Shown here: in pieces, positions 1-6,649 of the stretch
Layout: every line of letters begins with the position of its first letter
Numbering within the stretch: position 1 is the stretch's first letter
From: Bacteroidales bacterium
GTDB taxonomy: Bacteria; Bacteroidota; Bacteroidia; Bacteroidales; ML635J-15
Length of the DNA stretch: 7,997 bases
Direction: 5' to 3'
Assembly: GCA_028697515.1 (NCBI GenBank)
Contig: JAQVEY010000096.1
Span: 1 to 7,997 of the forward strand
Notes under the pieces: model-generated
Seen by the model: only the letters and a program-made list of their open reading frames with translations
The model's database searches: none
What the model was told of the DNA's origin: nothing
Program-made: the position numbers and the translations under genes

Positions 1-294
1 ACAATTATACCCACCGATAATGAGAATCTAGATAAATTAAATTATATTGCTGGTAAAGATATGGAATTTGTAAACCGAAAAGCATTTGAAGGCACACTTA
101 TGGCTCATGTTGACGGTGATGTGCCAAATATTTTATTCGAAATTGACAACATTGATGAATACAATCTTGGGTTTATGATGTACTTCTTCGAAATTGCCTG
201 TGGTATAAGTGGATATATGCTTGGAGTTAATCCTTTTGACCAACCAGGAGTTGAAGAGTATAAAAAGAATATGTTCAAATTATTAGGCAAATAA
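1..294 (+). CDS. pgi: Glucose-6-phosphate isomerase, C-terminal part (5' end outside window)
   Basis: The reading frame is open from base 1 and gives the last 97 residues of Pgi, the cytoplasmic enzyme that interconverts glucose-6-phosphate and fructose-6-phosphate in glycolysis and gluconeogenesis. The second PROSITE-style phosphoglucose isomerase signature is intact at fragment residues 71-88 (bases 211-264): [18 protein letters not shown]. Its final Lys is the conserved active-site lysine of the family. The tail NMFKLLGK right after it is typical of the short (about 445-450 residue) type of Firmicutes and Bacteroidetes, not the roughly 550-residue E. coli type. The ATG at 61 is internal, because the homology continues upstream of it to the window edge. 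The stop is TAA at 292-294, followed by further in-register TAA triplets. idi starts 26 bp downstream on the same strand, so the two may be co-transcribed. Confidence 0.95.
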   Translation, partial: TIIPTDNENLDKLNYIAGKDMEFVNRKAFEGTLMAHVDGDVPNILFEIDNIDEYNLGFMMYFFEIACGISGYMLGVNPFDQPGVEEYKKNMFKLLGK

Positions 295-320
295 TAATAA
301 CTAAAAATATTATCATCATA

Positions 321-848
321 ATGCATGACAGAAGAATTGCTTTAGTTGACGAAAATGATAATATAATAGGATTTGAGTATAAAGATGCTGTTCATAAGAA
401 AGGACTACTTCACAGAGCATTTTCTTTGTTTGTTTTTAATGATAAAAACGAATTACTGCTTCAAAAAAGAGCAAAATCAAAATATCATTCTCCCGGATTA
501 TGGACAAATACTTGTTGTTCTCACTTGATTGAAAATTGCGAATTTGAAGATTACATTCACGAAAGACTTGAGTTCGAAATGGGTTTTGATTGTATAATAC
601 AATACAAGTTTTCTTTTCATTATAAAATATGTTTTAATAATGGTCTAACAGAAAATGAAATTGACCATGTATATTTTGGGAAATGGAATGGCACTCCCTC
701 CCCCAATCCCATTGAAGCAGAAGATTATAAATGGTATGCTTTGGAAGATATAATTGTTGAATTGGAGAAAGATCCTGATGAATTCACCTATTGGTTTAAA
801 GAAGCTGTAGAACAGATAATGTCGAAAAACATTAAGATCTTGCCCTAA
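321..848 (+). CDS. idi: Isopentenyl-diphosphate delta-isomerase, type I (Nudix fold)
   Basis: This 175-residue protein has the usual length of a bacterial type I IDI, which interconverts IPP and DMAPP for isoprenoid synthesis (quinones, undecaprenyl carrier) in the cytoplasm. The core is recognisable: TNTCCSH at residues 62-68 carries the catalytic Cys66. The metal-site residues seen in the E. coli enzyme have equivalents at His25, His31, His68, Glu111 and Glu113 (in TENEIDHVYFG), and Glu86 of the Nudix-like helix (RLEFEMG) is present. PGLWTN at 58-63 is also typical. One small departure is that the usual Pro after the catalytic SH is Leu69. The start ATG at 321 lies 26 bp after pgi; no Shine-Dalgarno is seen, as expected in Bacteroidetes. 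The last 17 bp overlap the 3' end of the opposite-strand lipoprotein gene, so any terminator must lie inside the neighbouring coding region. Confidence 0.95.
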   Translation: MHDRRIALVDENDNIIGFEYKDAVHKKGLLHRAFSLFVFNDKNELLLQKRAKSKYHSPGLWTNTCCSHLIENCEFEDYIHERLEFEMGFDCIIQYKFSFHYKICFNNGLTENEIDHVYFGKWNGTPSPNPIEAEDYKWYALEDIIVELEKDPDEFTYWFKEAVEQIMSKNIKILP

Positions 849-3486
849 CGCGGTTTATAAGAATATCACCAACAGAAATTACGTAACCTCGCGACATTGA
901 AATAATATTATCATTTGCATCCACCATTATAATCCACGGAAATTCTAGTCCTTGGCCTATAGATTCAGGAGTAAGATTTGAATATAGTAACTGCCAATCA
1001 AAATCATAATAGAACTCCATTTCTTCAGGATATGCAAAATCAGAAGGATTAAAGTTTTTTGTTTTAAGCATATAAACAACAGAAATTTCATTATTTTCGA
1101 GTTCCGATTTTGCTTTTTCAATATCTTTCACTATGTGATTTGAAGGCTCCTTGCCAGGTTCAATCCAACAAAGTACAGTATATTTATTTTTGACAGTAAT
1201 TTTTGAAGAATTTATTTTTGAATTTTTCTTATCCTTTATCTTAAGATGACTAAAATTTCCAATTACTTCTTCCACATATGCTATTTCGGGCAAATTAAGT
1301 TTTAATTTTAAACTCACATTTTCTTTTAATTCAAAGTACTTCCTTTTAATTATAACACTTCCGTCGCTGTTTCTGATTGCCGTCAATAACATGTACTGAC
1401 CTATAGGCAAATCTATTCCACCATCGAAATCAGATAATGGAACTTCCCAGCCTAAATCAACTGTTTTAAAGAAGCCATTATCAAGTCTGGCAATTGAAAA
1501 GTGTATCCTATATTTAACTTCCCTACTAGAACCAGAATAACTTAAAAATAATTTTGATCTCTTTACTTCGTTTGTTTTCAGACCTTTTGACAGAATAACA
1601 TCATGCCATTTTTCATTATGATAATATTGTACTGTTTCTGAAGCCGGGTCTATACGAGCTGGAATTCCCAAACTTCTGCAAAAAGCAACATAATAAATCA
1701 TAAGAGAACGTTCATCACAAAATTTCAATTTCTGCACACCTGCAGGCGAAATCGGGACATTATATGTATTAATATCTTCAGCCCGTATTTCTAAAAAAGT
1801 AGATACATCTTTGGTCTTTATTTCAGAATGAATATAATTTTCAATTCCCTTCGGATCTGCTCTTAAGTTATTTAACTGCATACTGTCCAAGCTATTGAGA
1901 ATAATCTCCCTATATGCACTTAATAATTCAAATGAGACTCTGGGATTCAACACATAATCATTAAATATATTTAGAGGCAAGCTTTTATCTCTGAATTTAT
2001 TTGCATACACAAGATGTTCTGTTAAAATATCTGCCTTTGTATCACGTATATCTTTTTCAGATATCAAGGACAATAGAGTTAAAGCCTCATCTTTTAGATT
2101 CCTATTAGCACAACTTATTAAAAACCCCTCAATTTCAGCATAATTCCCTTTACTATTAATAAGATATTGCTTAGCTTCAATAGGATATCCAAAAACCTTA
2201 ATAAAGTCTTTTGCTCTGGATTCATTATAATAATCCTCTTCTCTATTATTTCTGATTATATTTTCTTCTTCTAGTCTAACGGCATTCTCCTCCAGCTCCC
2301 ACGAACTCACAACAGCTACTCTCCCCTCATCAGGTGGTATATGCAGATTTTCAATCGGTGGATAAGTATTTGTCCTTCCTAATTTGACAAATATTTTAGA
2401 TTTCTGTTCAGGATTTACAGTAATCATTGATGTTTTGCCATCTTTACTAGCAAATACATCTACAGAACCAAAACCAGTCTGAAAAACTGCCATTCCGCTG
2501 AAATTTGTTTTACACTTATGCAATGGGTACATTTCTGCATAATTATAAATCTGGAATTGAACATCAGCTCCAGACACAGGTCTGTTGTACTCATCAACTA
2601 CAAATGCAAATATGTTTTTTACTGGTGCGTATGTTTCCAGAGTATTTTTACATGAAAAATTTTGAGTTTGATACAAAACAATATCATCAACATAGTTATT
2701 CCTACCAAATTCTTTTGTATGGACAAGCATTGCTCTAGTTGCCGGAGCGGCAAACCAACCGGTATTTAGCACGGGAGCAGGCTCGCAGGCCCCCATAAAT
2801 TTCCATTCACCTTCAATCCAGACTTCTACCCAAGCATGATTATCATCAGTATGAGCCCAACGTGGCGTATATACCTGACGTGCTGGTATTCCGGCTGCTC
2901 TCAGCGCAGCAACAAGAAATACAGATTCCTCCCCACAACGTCCGAACCCAGATTGTAAAGCACCTAAAGGCGAAATTGTCCTTTCGTCAGTACTTCTGTA
3001 TGTTACTCTTTCATGACACCAGTGATTAACTTCCAAGGCAGCCTCCTCCATCCACAAATTTAATGGAATCAGCCTGTCTTTTAAATCTTTATAAAACACA
3101 ATTCTGGAAGTATCGAGATTTTCATTATTGACACGTAGTGGCAAAACATAGTGCAAAAATATTTCCTCAGGAAGATCCGCAGTCCAATGATATGTGGTTT
3201 TGGTTAAAATAGCATAATCTACCTGTCTGGCATAAAACTCAAAATCATAATCCGCAAAATCTGACAAAGGCATATAAGTAAAAAGGTATTTCAAATAATA
3301 GTTTTTTACAGAATCAAAATCTGCAGATTCTAATTTCTTGAAATAGTCGCAATTATATTTTTCGAGAATCTCCTTTTTATGTTTGTAATCAATATCAAGC
3401 TGAGTTTCTTTAACTACAGGGACACGCTTTATGCAGGAGCTAAAAGCTAAAATAAAAAATGCTGATATAAGTAAAAAATATTTCAT
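832..3486 (-). CDS. Large transglutaminase-like lipoprotein with tandem (active + degenerate) domains
   Basis: The 884-residue protein begins with a lipoprotein signal peptide (FSSC lipobox, Cys18), so it is probably anchored in the envelope. After the Cys come IKRVPVV rather than acidic residues, so the acidic surface-export signal described for Bacteroidetes is absent and a periplasm-facing position is likelier (inference). Residues about 150-245 form a transglutaminase-like domain: FGRCGEES with Cys184, DDNHAWVEVW with His217, and Glu235 in the position of the usual third acid. Residues about 290-370 look like a beta-sandwich (carboxypeptidase-regulatory type), and 400-560 are helical. Residues 580-632 repeat the transglutaminase pattern (FCDERS with Cys590, then SLGIPAR), but Ser616 stands where His is expected. 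A second beta domain spans 640-730. Residues 766-880 resemble a thioredoxin fold without CxxC (FPWIIMVD with a candidate cis-Pro850). The substrate is unknown; peptide or isopeptide hydrolysis is as likely as crosslinking. It is the second gene of an operon with the antiporter. Confidence 0.85.
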   Translation of the reverse strand: MKYFLLISAFFILAFSSCIKRVPVVKETQLDIDYKHKKEILEKYNCDYFKKLESADFDSVKNYYLKYLFTYMPLSDFADYDFEFYARQVDYAILTKTTYHWTADLPEEIFLHYVLPLRVNNENLDTSRIVFYKDLKDRLIPLNLWMEEAALEVNHWCHERVTYRSTDERTISPLGALQSGFGRCGEESVFLVAALRAAGIPARQVYTPRWAHTDDNHAWVEVWIEGEWKFMGACEPAPVLNTGWFAAPATRAMLVHTKEFGRNNYVDDIVLYQTQNFSCKNTLETYAPVKNIFAFVVDEYNRPVSGADVQFQIYNYAEMYPLHKCKTNFSGMAVFQTGFGSVDVFASKDGKTSMITVNPEQKSKIFVKLGRTNTYPPIENLHIPPDEGRVAVVSSWELEENAVRLEEENIIRNNREEDYYNESRAKDFIKVFGYPIEAKQYLINSKGNYAEIEGFLISCANRNLKDEALTLLSLISEKDIRDTKADILTEHLVYANKFRDKSLPLNIFNDYVLNPRVSFELLSAYREIILNSLDSMQLNNLRADPKGIENYIHSEIKTKDVSTFLEIRAEDINTYNVPISPAGVQKLKFCDERSLMIYYVAFCRSLGIPARIDPASETVQYYHNEKWHDVILSKGLKTNEVKRSKLFLSYSGSSREVKYRIHFSIARLDNGFFKTVDLGWEVPLSDFDGGIDLPIGQYMLLTAIRNSDGSVIIKRKYFELKENVSLKLKLNLPEIAYVEEVIGNFSHLKIKDKKNSKINSSKITVKNKYTVLCWIEPGKEPSNHIVKDIEKAKSELENNEISVVYMLKTKNFNPSDFAYPEEMEFYYDFDWQLLYSNLTPESIGQGLEFPWIIMVDANDNIISMSRGYVISVGDILINRVRARS

Positions 3487-4716
3487 CTACGCCTCAATAG
3501 TATTTGAACTTTGATCTAAATCTTTTTTTTCTGATTGAGAGTTTTTACCACTTTGTTTATTTTTTGAAATTAATAAACCGGTCATCATAACCAATGTAGA
3601 TAAAATAACCACCTGTATAATCAATGATTTTGTTACAAAATCTATATTCATCACCTTAGGAATTGATAAAAACAATAAAATAGTTATCAAACCACGAGGG
3701 GCAATATAAGCAAGAGGGTTAATCTCCATTTTAAATAATTTAAATACAGCCCATCTAAATAGAAATATTATTGCAACTATTAAAACTGAAATAAGCAATG
3801 ATGAAGGATTTATTAATTCCTGTGTTTCAATTAAAAAACCAAAAATCAGAAAAAACAAAGCACGAATAAGGAATGTAACCTCTTTGATAAGATCATAAAA
3901 CCTGTTAACTTCCTTATTGATTATTTCAGGTTTCAGTTTTTTTATTAAATTTATTTCTTTAAGACGACAAATATTACCAATAAACAATCCGAATATCAAA
4001 ATAAATATTAGTGCGGGCAAATGGAAAACTTCAGAAACTGCATATATTAATACAATAAGAATAACTATAGGAATAAACTTAATATGATGCTCAATCTTAC
4101 TTAAAAGAATAGACAATATTATCGTTGCAACAAATGAAATAACGGTCAATATCAATAACTGGAATCCAAAATGTCCGAATGCCTGCAGGTTTACAACCTC
4201 ATGAAAAAGGAAAAAATTAAAAACTACAACGCCCAAAATGTCAGACAAACTACTTTCATAGACTACAAATTCTTTCTGTCTAGCAGGTAAATGTTTGACA
4301 CTGGGGATAGCAATAGCACTACTGATAATTCCAAACGGGATTGCATTTAAAAGGCAATTCTTAAAACTCCCGGATTGAAAAAGTTGAAATATTACTGTCA
4401 AGATAAAACTGATTACACTAATCGAAATTACAGAAATTAGGAATGCATTTCGAATGGTTTTAAGTTTTGATTTATCAAATTCAAGGTCTAAAGAGCCTTC
4501 TAATACAATCAAAATTAACCCAATTGTTCCAAAAAGCTTAAGGAAAATAGTCAGGTCCGGAATTTGAAAATCTAAAAGTAGAAAACCCTGTCTAACTATC
4601 CAGCCTAGAAATAATAATAATATTACCGAAGGAATTTTAGTTTTTGACGCTGTCAGATCAAAAATATAAGCCAGCAAGAGTAAAACACATATAATTATTA
4701 TTATATTAAGCGTCAT
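3487..4716 (-). CDS. CPA1-like Na+(K+)/H+ antiporter, membrane domain only
   Basis: The 409-residue protein has about 12-13 hydrophobic segments from residue 3 to 383 and a short hydrophilic Ser/Lys-rich tail (384-409). It matches the sodium/hydrogen exchanger superfamily (PF00999 type). Diagnostic stretches are LEGSLDL (Glu73), ESSLSDILGVV (Glu154, Ser155, Asp159), the helix near ALFFLIFGFL (286-295) and APRGLITILLFL with Arg341. Members exchange protons for sodium or potassium across the inner membrane for pH and salt balance; the ion here cannot be read from sequence. No RCK/TrkA-C regulatory domain follows. Two motifs depart from typical NhaP proteins: the usual Asn-Asp of helix 6 is Ser158-Asp159, and the TDP motif of helix 5 is replaced by SSAIAIPS (132-139). 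The start ATG is at 4714-4716, about 27 bases after the predicted transcription start. The stop TAG directly abuts the ATG of the lipoprotein gene. Confidence 0.9.
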   Translation of the reverse strand: MTLNIIIIICVLLLLAYIFDLTASKTKIPSVILLLFLGWIVRQGFLLLDFQIPDLTIFLKLFGTIGLILIVLEGSLDLEFDKSKLKTIRNAFLISVISISVISFILTVIFQLFQSGSFKNCLLNAIPFGIISSAIAIPSVKHLPARQKEFVVYESSLSDILGVVVFNFFLFHEVVNLQAFGHFGFQLLILTVISFVATIILSILLSKIEHHIKFIPIVILIVLIYAVSEVFHLPALIFILIFGLFIGNICRLKEINLIKKLKPEIINKEVNRFYDLIKEVTFLIRALFFLIFGFLIETQELINPSSLLISVLIVAIIFLFRWAVFKLFKMEINPLAYIAPRGLITILLFLSIPKVMNIDFVTKSLIIQVVILSTLVMMTGLLISKNKQSGKNSQSEKKDLDQSSNTIEA

Positions 4717-4845
4717 ATTGACCTTTTTTACAATTATCTACAAAGAAAACAAAGATACAAAACAATTGCTAAAACTCAAACTTGTATTTCATATAAACAT
4801 ATTCAAGCTACTATAATAATTCTAATGTCAAAAAAATTGATAAAT
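4717..4845. other. Intergenic region between small exported protein and antiporter
   Basis: This 129-bp AT-rich gap separates two minus-strand genes. It holds the TTTG/TAnnTTTG promoter described separately, nearer the antiporter. Just past the stop of the small exported protein there is a T-run on the minus strand but no convincing GC-rich stem, so I cannot name a terminator. Whether some transcripts read through from the small gene into the operon is open. Confidence 0.5.
4750..4780 (-). promoter_or_regulatory. Bacteroidetes-type promoter for the antiporter-lipoprotein operon
   Basis: On the minus strand a perfect -7 box TATCTTTG (4750-4757) fits the TAnnTTTG consensus of the Bacteroidetes primary sigma factor. 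A TTTG -33 element (4777-4780) sits 19 bp upstream, which is the usual spacing. Transcription would start near 4743 and give a leader of about 27 bases before the antiporter ATG. No promoter-like match is needed for the downstream lipoprotein gene, because it abuts the antiporter stop. Seen directly in sequence; use in vivo is inferred. Confidence 0.65.
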
Positions 4846-5202
4846 CTATTTTACTTGAATATTAATTTCGTCTATGTATGTCGGATTTGTCTGTTTATAA
4901 AAGCATGATAGTAAAATTCTATACTGTCCGGGTTCAGATGCAACGAAAAACGCTTTATACTCAGTTGAATCTTTACCATCATAAACAGGGCTAATCAAAA
5001 CATTATTTTCTACAGGATCTGCATCCCACATAATTCTTTTAATTACTTTGTCTTTATCTGTTATTACAGCTTCGAGAAGCACAGTGTCTCCAACATTAAC
5101 CTCAACTGATGAAGCTTCGATTATACCATTAACCTTTTCGTGATTGCATGTCCCGCAATAAAATAAAGGAATCAGAAATAATAAATAAATAGACTTTTTC
5201 AT
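4846..5202 (-). CDS. Small exported Ig/PKD-like protein, putative lipoprotein
   Basis: I do not recognise a named family. From the ATG at 5200-5202 the product has 118 residues. The open frame extends two codons further to a TTG at 5208, but ATG is preferred because the peptide then begins MKKS with a normal signal-peptide n-region. A hydrophobic segment (5-15) is followed by YCGTC. Cys16 or Cys19 could be the lipid-anchored Cys, but neither lipobox (LFYC, CGTC) is typical, so ordinary secretion is possible. The mature part reads like one Ig/PKD-type beta-sandwich: VNVGDTVLLEA, then KRIMWDAD, then FFVASEPGQYRILLS. Such folds usually bind or space other envelope components; no catalytic residues are apparent. 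The gene is divergent from the GLPGLI-like gene and has its own -7 box upstream. Confidence 0.7.
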   Translation of the reverse strand: MKKSIYLLFLIPLFYCGTCNHEKVNGIIEASSVEVNVGDTVLLEAVITDKDKVIKRIMWDADPVENNVLISPVYDGKDSTEYKAFFVASEPGQYRILLSCFYKQTNPTYIDEINIQVK

Positions 5203-5235
5203 TTTCAATTATTTACTTAATATTACAATTTTTAT

Positions 5236-5243
5236 CAAAGATA
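5236..5243 (-). promoter_or_regulatory. -7 promoter box upstream of the small exported protein
   Basis: The minus strand carries TATCTTTG, identical to the antiporter -7 box and a perfect TAnnTTTG. At the expected 19-20 bp spacing only TTTT/GTTT is present, so the -33 element is imperfect; an exact TTTG lies too close (10 bp). The implied start near 5229 gives a leader of about 27 bases to the ATG at 5202, the same as for the antiporter, which supports that start choice. Confidence 0.5.
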
Positions 5244-5324
5244 AAGATTTAAGCAAATAATAAAAACTTTCGGATTTAAAAAGAAATTTTACTATTTTTA
5301 GATTTTATTAAACTAGATGTGACA

Positions 5325-6089
5325 ATGAAGAAGATATACAAAACGAGTGTTTTTATTCTGTTTATGATATTTTTTATGAATTCAGCATTTGCTCAGGACA
5401 AACAACTGAGCTATGTAGGCGATATTTATTTTATTTCGCTAAAGGAAGCTGCAGAGAAAACTCCAAACGCAATTTACAAGCTTGAAAAAGGCATTCATAA
5501 TATCCTTATTTTTAACGACAAAAAAGCCATTTTCTATAGAGATACACGCACCTATATGGCGTTTGGCAAAGACAGCATCGGTAAAAACAATTACTTGCAA
5601 TATGACTTGAACCTTTTTGATAAAAAGAAAAAATCTGTCAAGAATATTTGGTTAACTTACATTCTTGAAACTGACAGCATAAAGATTGACAAAAACTCTA
5701 ATAAAAAATGGACAAAAATCACTCCCAACAAGAAGCCCAAACTTACCGAAAAGACTATTGCTTGGTTGGCATATCTTGAATCACAAGGAATAAATACTGA
5801 GTTTACTCCACCAGAGATTATTTATACTGATGAAACGATGCAAATTGGGGATTATATCTGTAAGAAGGCTCTGGTAACTGAAGGACAACGCAAGTATAAT
5901 GTGTGGTTTACAGAAGAAATACAATACAATTGGTGTTTCGATGATTTTAAATATTTAATTCCAGGGACAGTCATTTTAATTGAATATGAGGGAAAACCTT
6001 TTCTTGAATTTGTCAGCATCGAAGAACTGGATTATGACAAGCTTTCTATTGAGAAAAAAATAATAGACTTTGTGTTAAATAACTGGTAA
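5325..6089 (+). CDS. Secreted GLPGLI-like protein
   Basis: From the ATG at 5325 the product has 254 residues; the open frame also contains a GTG two codons upstream, which is the weaker choice. A signal peptide is clear: MKKIYK, a hydrophobic core, then NSAFA followed by QDK, with predicted signal peptidase I cleavage after residue 23. The protein should be periplasmic or exported. The C-terminal third follows the pattern of the Bacteroidetes GLPGLI family: IGDYICKKA (174-182) for the family's I-GyKCkKA, VWFTEEI (193-199) for aWYTpeI, and LIPGTVILIEY (211-221) for GLPGLILEi. The GLPGLI box itself is degenerate. The function of that family is not established. A Lys-rich middle (residues 98-143) precedes this region. 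It is transcribed divergently from the small Ig-like gene, with a 122-bp shared upstream region and only a poor plus-strand promoter match (TATTTTTA at 5293-5300). Confidence 0.65.
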   Translation: MKKIYKTSVFILFMIFFMNSAFAQDKQLSYVGDIYFISLKEAAEKTPNAIYKLEKGIHNILIFNDKKAIFYRDTRTYMAFGKDSIGKNNYLQYDLNLFDKKKKSVKNIWLTYILETDSIKIDKNSNKKWTKITPNKKPKLTEKTIAWLAYLESQGINTEFTPPEIIYTDETMQIGDYICKKALVTEGQRKYNVWFTEEIQYNWCFDDFKYLIPGTVILIEYEGKPFLEFVSIEELDYDKLSIEKKIIDFVLNNW

Positions 6090-6165
6090 TTAGCTTCTAT
6101 TTGTAAAATCTAATTCAATATAGCTGAGAAATATATATATAGTCACTATTGTCAGGTAAAAATTA

Positions 6166-6188
6166 TTTAAGCCACAGATTCACAGATT
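6166..6188 (+). repeat. Left 23-bp inverted repeat
   Basis: This is the left arm, containing GCCACAGATTCACAGATT at 6171-6188 as two CACAGATT octamers. It matches the right arm (6409-6431) in reverse complement at every position; the match breaks at the next base on both sides. Confidence 0.9.
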
Positions 6189-6393
6189 AAACTCTTGAAA
6201 TATATTTGTCTTGACTATTCAAATAGTGTAAATCACTCCATAGAAGCTCAGAAATCATTTTAACACAACTATATTTAGAATTACATTCCCTTAAATGATT
6301 ACAAAAAGCAATTAACTCAGAAAAAGCAATTTTTATCTTCGATAAAAATCTTTCTGTGGATAATCTGTTTAAATTATTAGCAGTCGCAATTAA
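6187..6393 (-). other. 68-codon open frame inside the inverted-repeat segment, possible gene remnant
   Basis: Between an upstream in-frame stop (6394-6396) and a TAA (6187-6189) that touches the left inverted repeat, the minus strand is open for 68 codons. The first Met is only at codon 46. The translation contains leucine-rich, helix-like stretches such as LSTERFLSKIKIAFSELIAF. I do not recognise it. It may be a decayed passenger gene of the element or chance; I lean to chance or remnant. Confidence 0.2.
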
Positions 6394-6408
6394 TTAAAAG
6401 CATCAGAA

Positions 6409-6431
6409 AATCTGTGAATCTGTGGCTTAAA
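6409..6431 (-). repeat. Right 23-bp inverted repeat
   Basis: This is the right arm, reverse complement of 6166-6188. On the plus strand it contains AATCTGTGAATCTGTGGC (6409-6426). Identity without a single mismatch in such AT-rich intergenic DNA suggests recent arrival or selection to keep the arms paired. Confidence 0.9.
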
Positions 6432-6537
6432 ATAAATGTTTGTTTTTAACAAGCTTCATTTATTAATATTTCTCTATTTCTGTTTGTGACAATATATAAA
6501 GCCTTTCCTTCACAATTTATCTCGGACAACAATGATA

Positions 6538-6568
6538 TATAGTATAACTTACATTTGTTAATACTATA
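6538..6568. other. AT-rich intergenic hairpin
   Basis: TATAGTAT (6538-6545) pairs perfectly with ATACTATA (6561-6568). Three further pairs (AAC with GTT) extend the stem if one A is bulged, leaving an 8-base loop. It has no following T-run and low GC, so it is not a standard terminator. It could be a transcript-end structure or a protein-binding palindrome; nothing decides this. Confidence 0.4.
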
Positions 6569-6649
6569 ATTTCAAAATACACATAGTTTTCACACTTTAT
6601 GTGCCAATTGTGTGATTTTCTGTAATTTTTTCCCTAAATTCAAGTCATT

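Larger units (their letters stand above)
6166..6431. mobile_element. MITE-like segment bounded by 23-bp perfect inverted repeats
   Basis: The ends 6166-6188 and 6409-6431 are perfect reverse complements over 23 bp and enclose 220 bp. Each end contains a tandem octamer, CACAGATT twice, preceded by TTAAGC. TTAA stands at both outer ends; because it is palindromic it could be part of the repeat or a target duplication. No other target duplication is visible. The interior has a perfect 9-bp hairpin (6329-6337 with 6341-6349, loop TTC) and a 68-codon minus-strand open frame lacking an early ATG. No transposase is present, so mobility would depend on a protein encoded elsewhere. A folded non-coding RNA or simple intergenic repeat are alternatives. 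The inverted repeat is seen; the mobile label is inference. Confidence 0.4.

Noticed and set aside
105..326. 73-codon minus-strand frame opposite pgi
   Set aside because: It lies antisense to the clearly coding end of pgi and shows no protein features of its own.
849..900. GC-rich inverted repeat CGCGGTT / AACCTCGCG as a terminator for idi
   Set aside because: It is imperfect, has a long loop and no T-run, and is explained by the Arg codons at the lipoprotein C-terminus.
2505..2738. 77-codon plus-strand frame
   Set aside because: It lies antisense to the beta domain and transglutaminase region of the lipoprotein gene; composition is that of a shadow frame.
5203..5208. TTG start for the small exported protein and GTG start for the GLPGLI-like protein at 5319
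   Set aside because: In both cases an ATG two codons downstream begins a normal signal peptide (MKK), and non-ATG starts add nothing.
6590..6625. Rho-independent terminator at TCACAC/GTGTGA
   Set aside because: The stem is only six base pairs with a 14-base loop and a broken T-run; too weak to list as a terminator.
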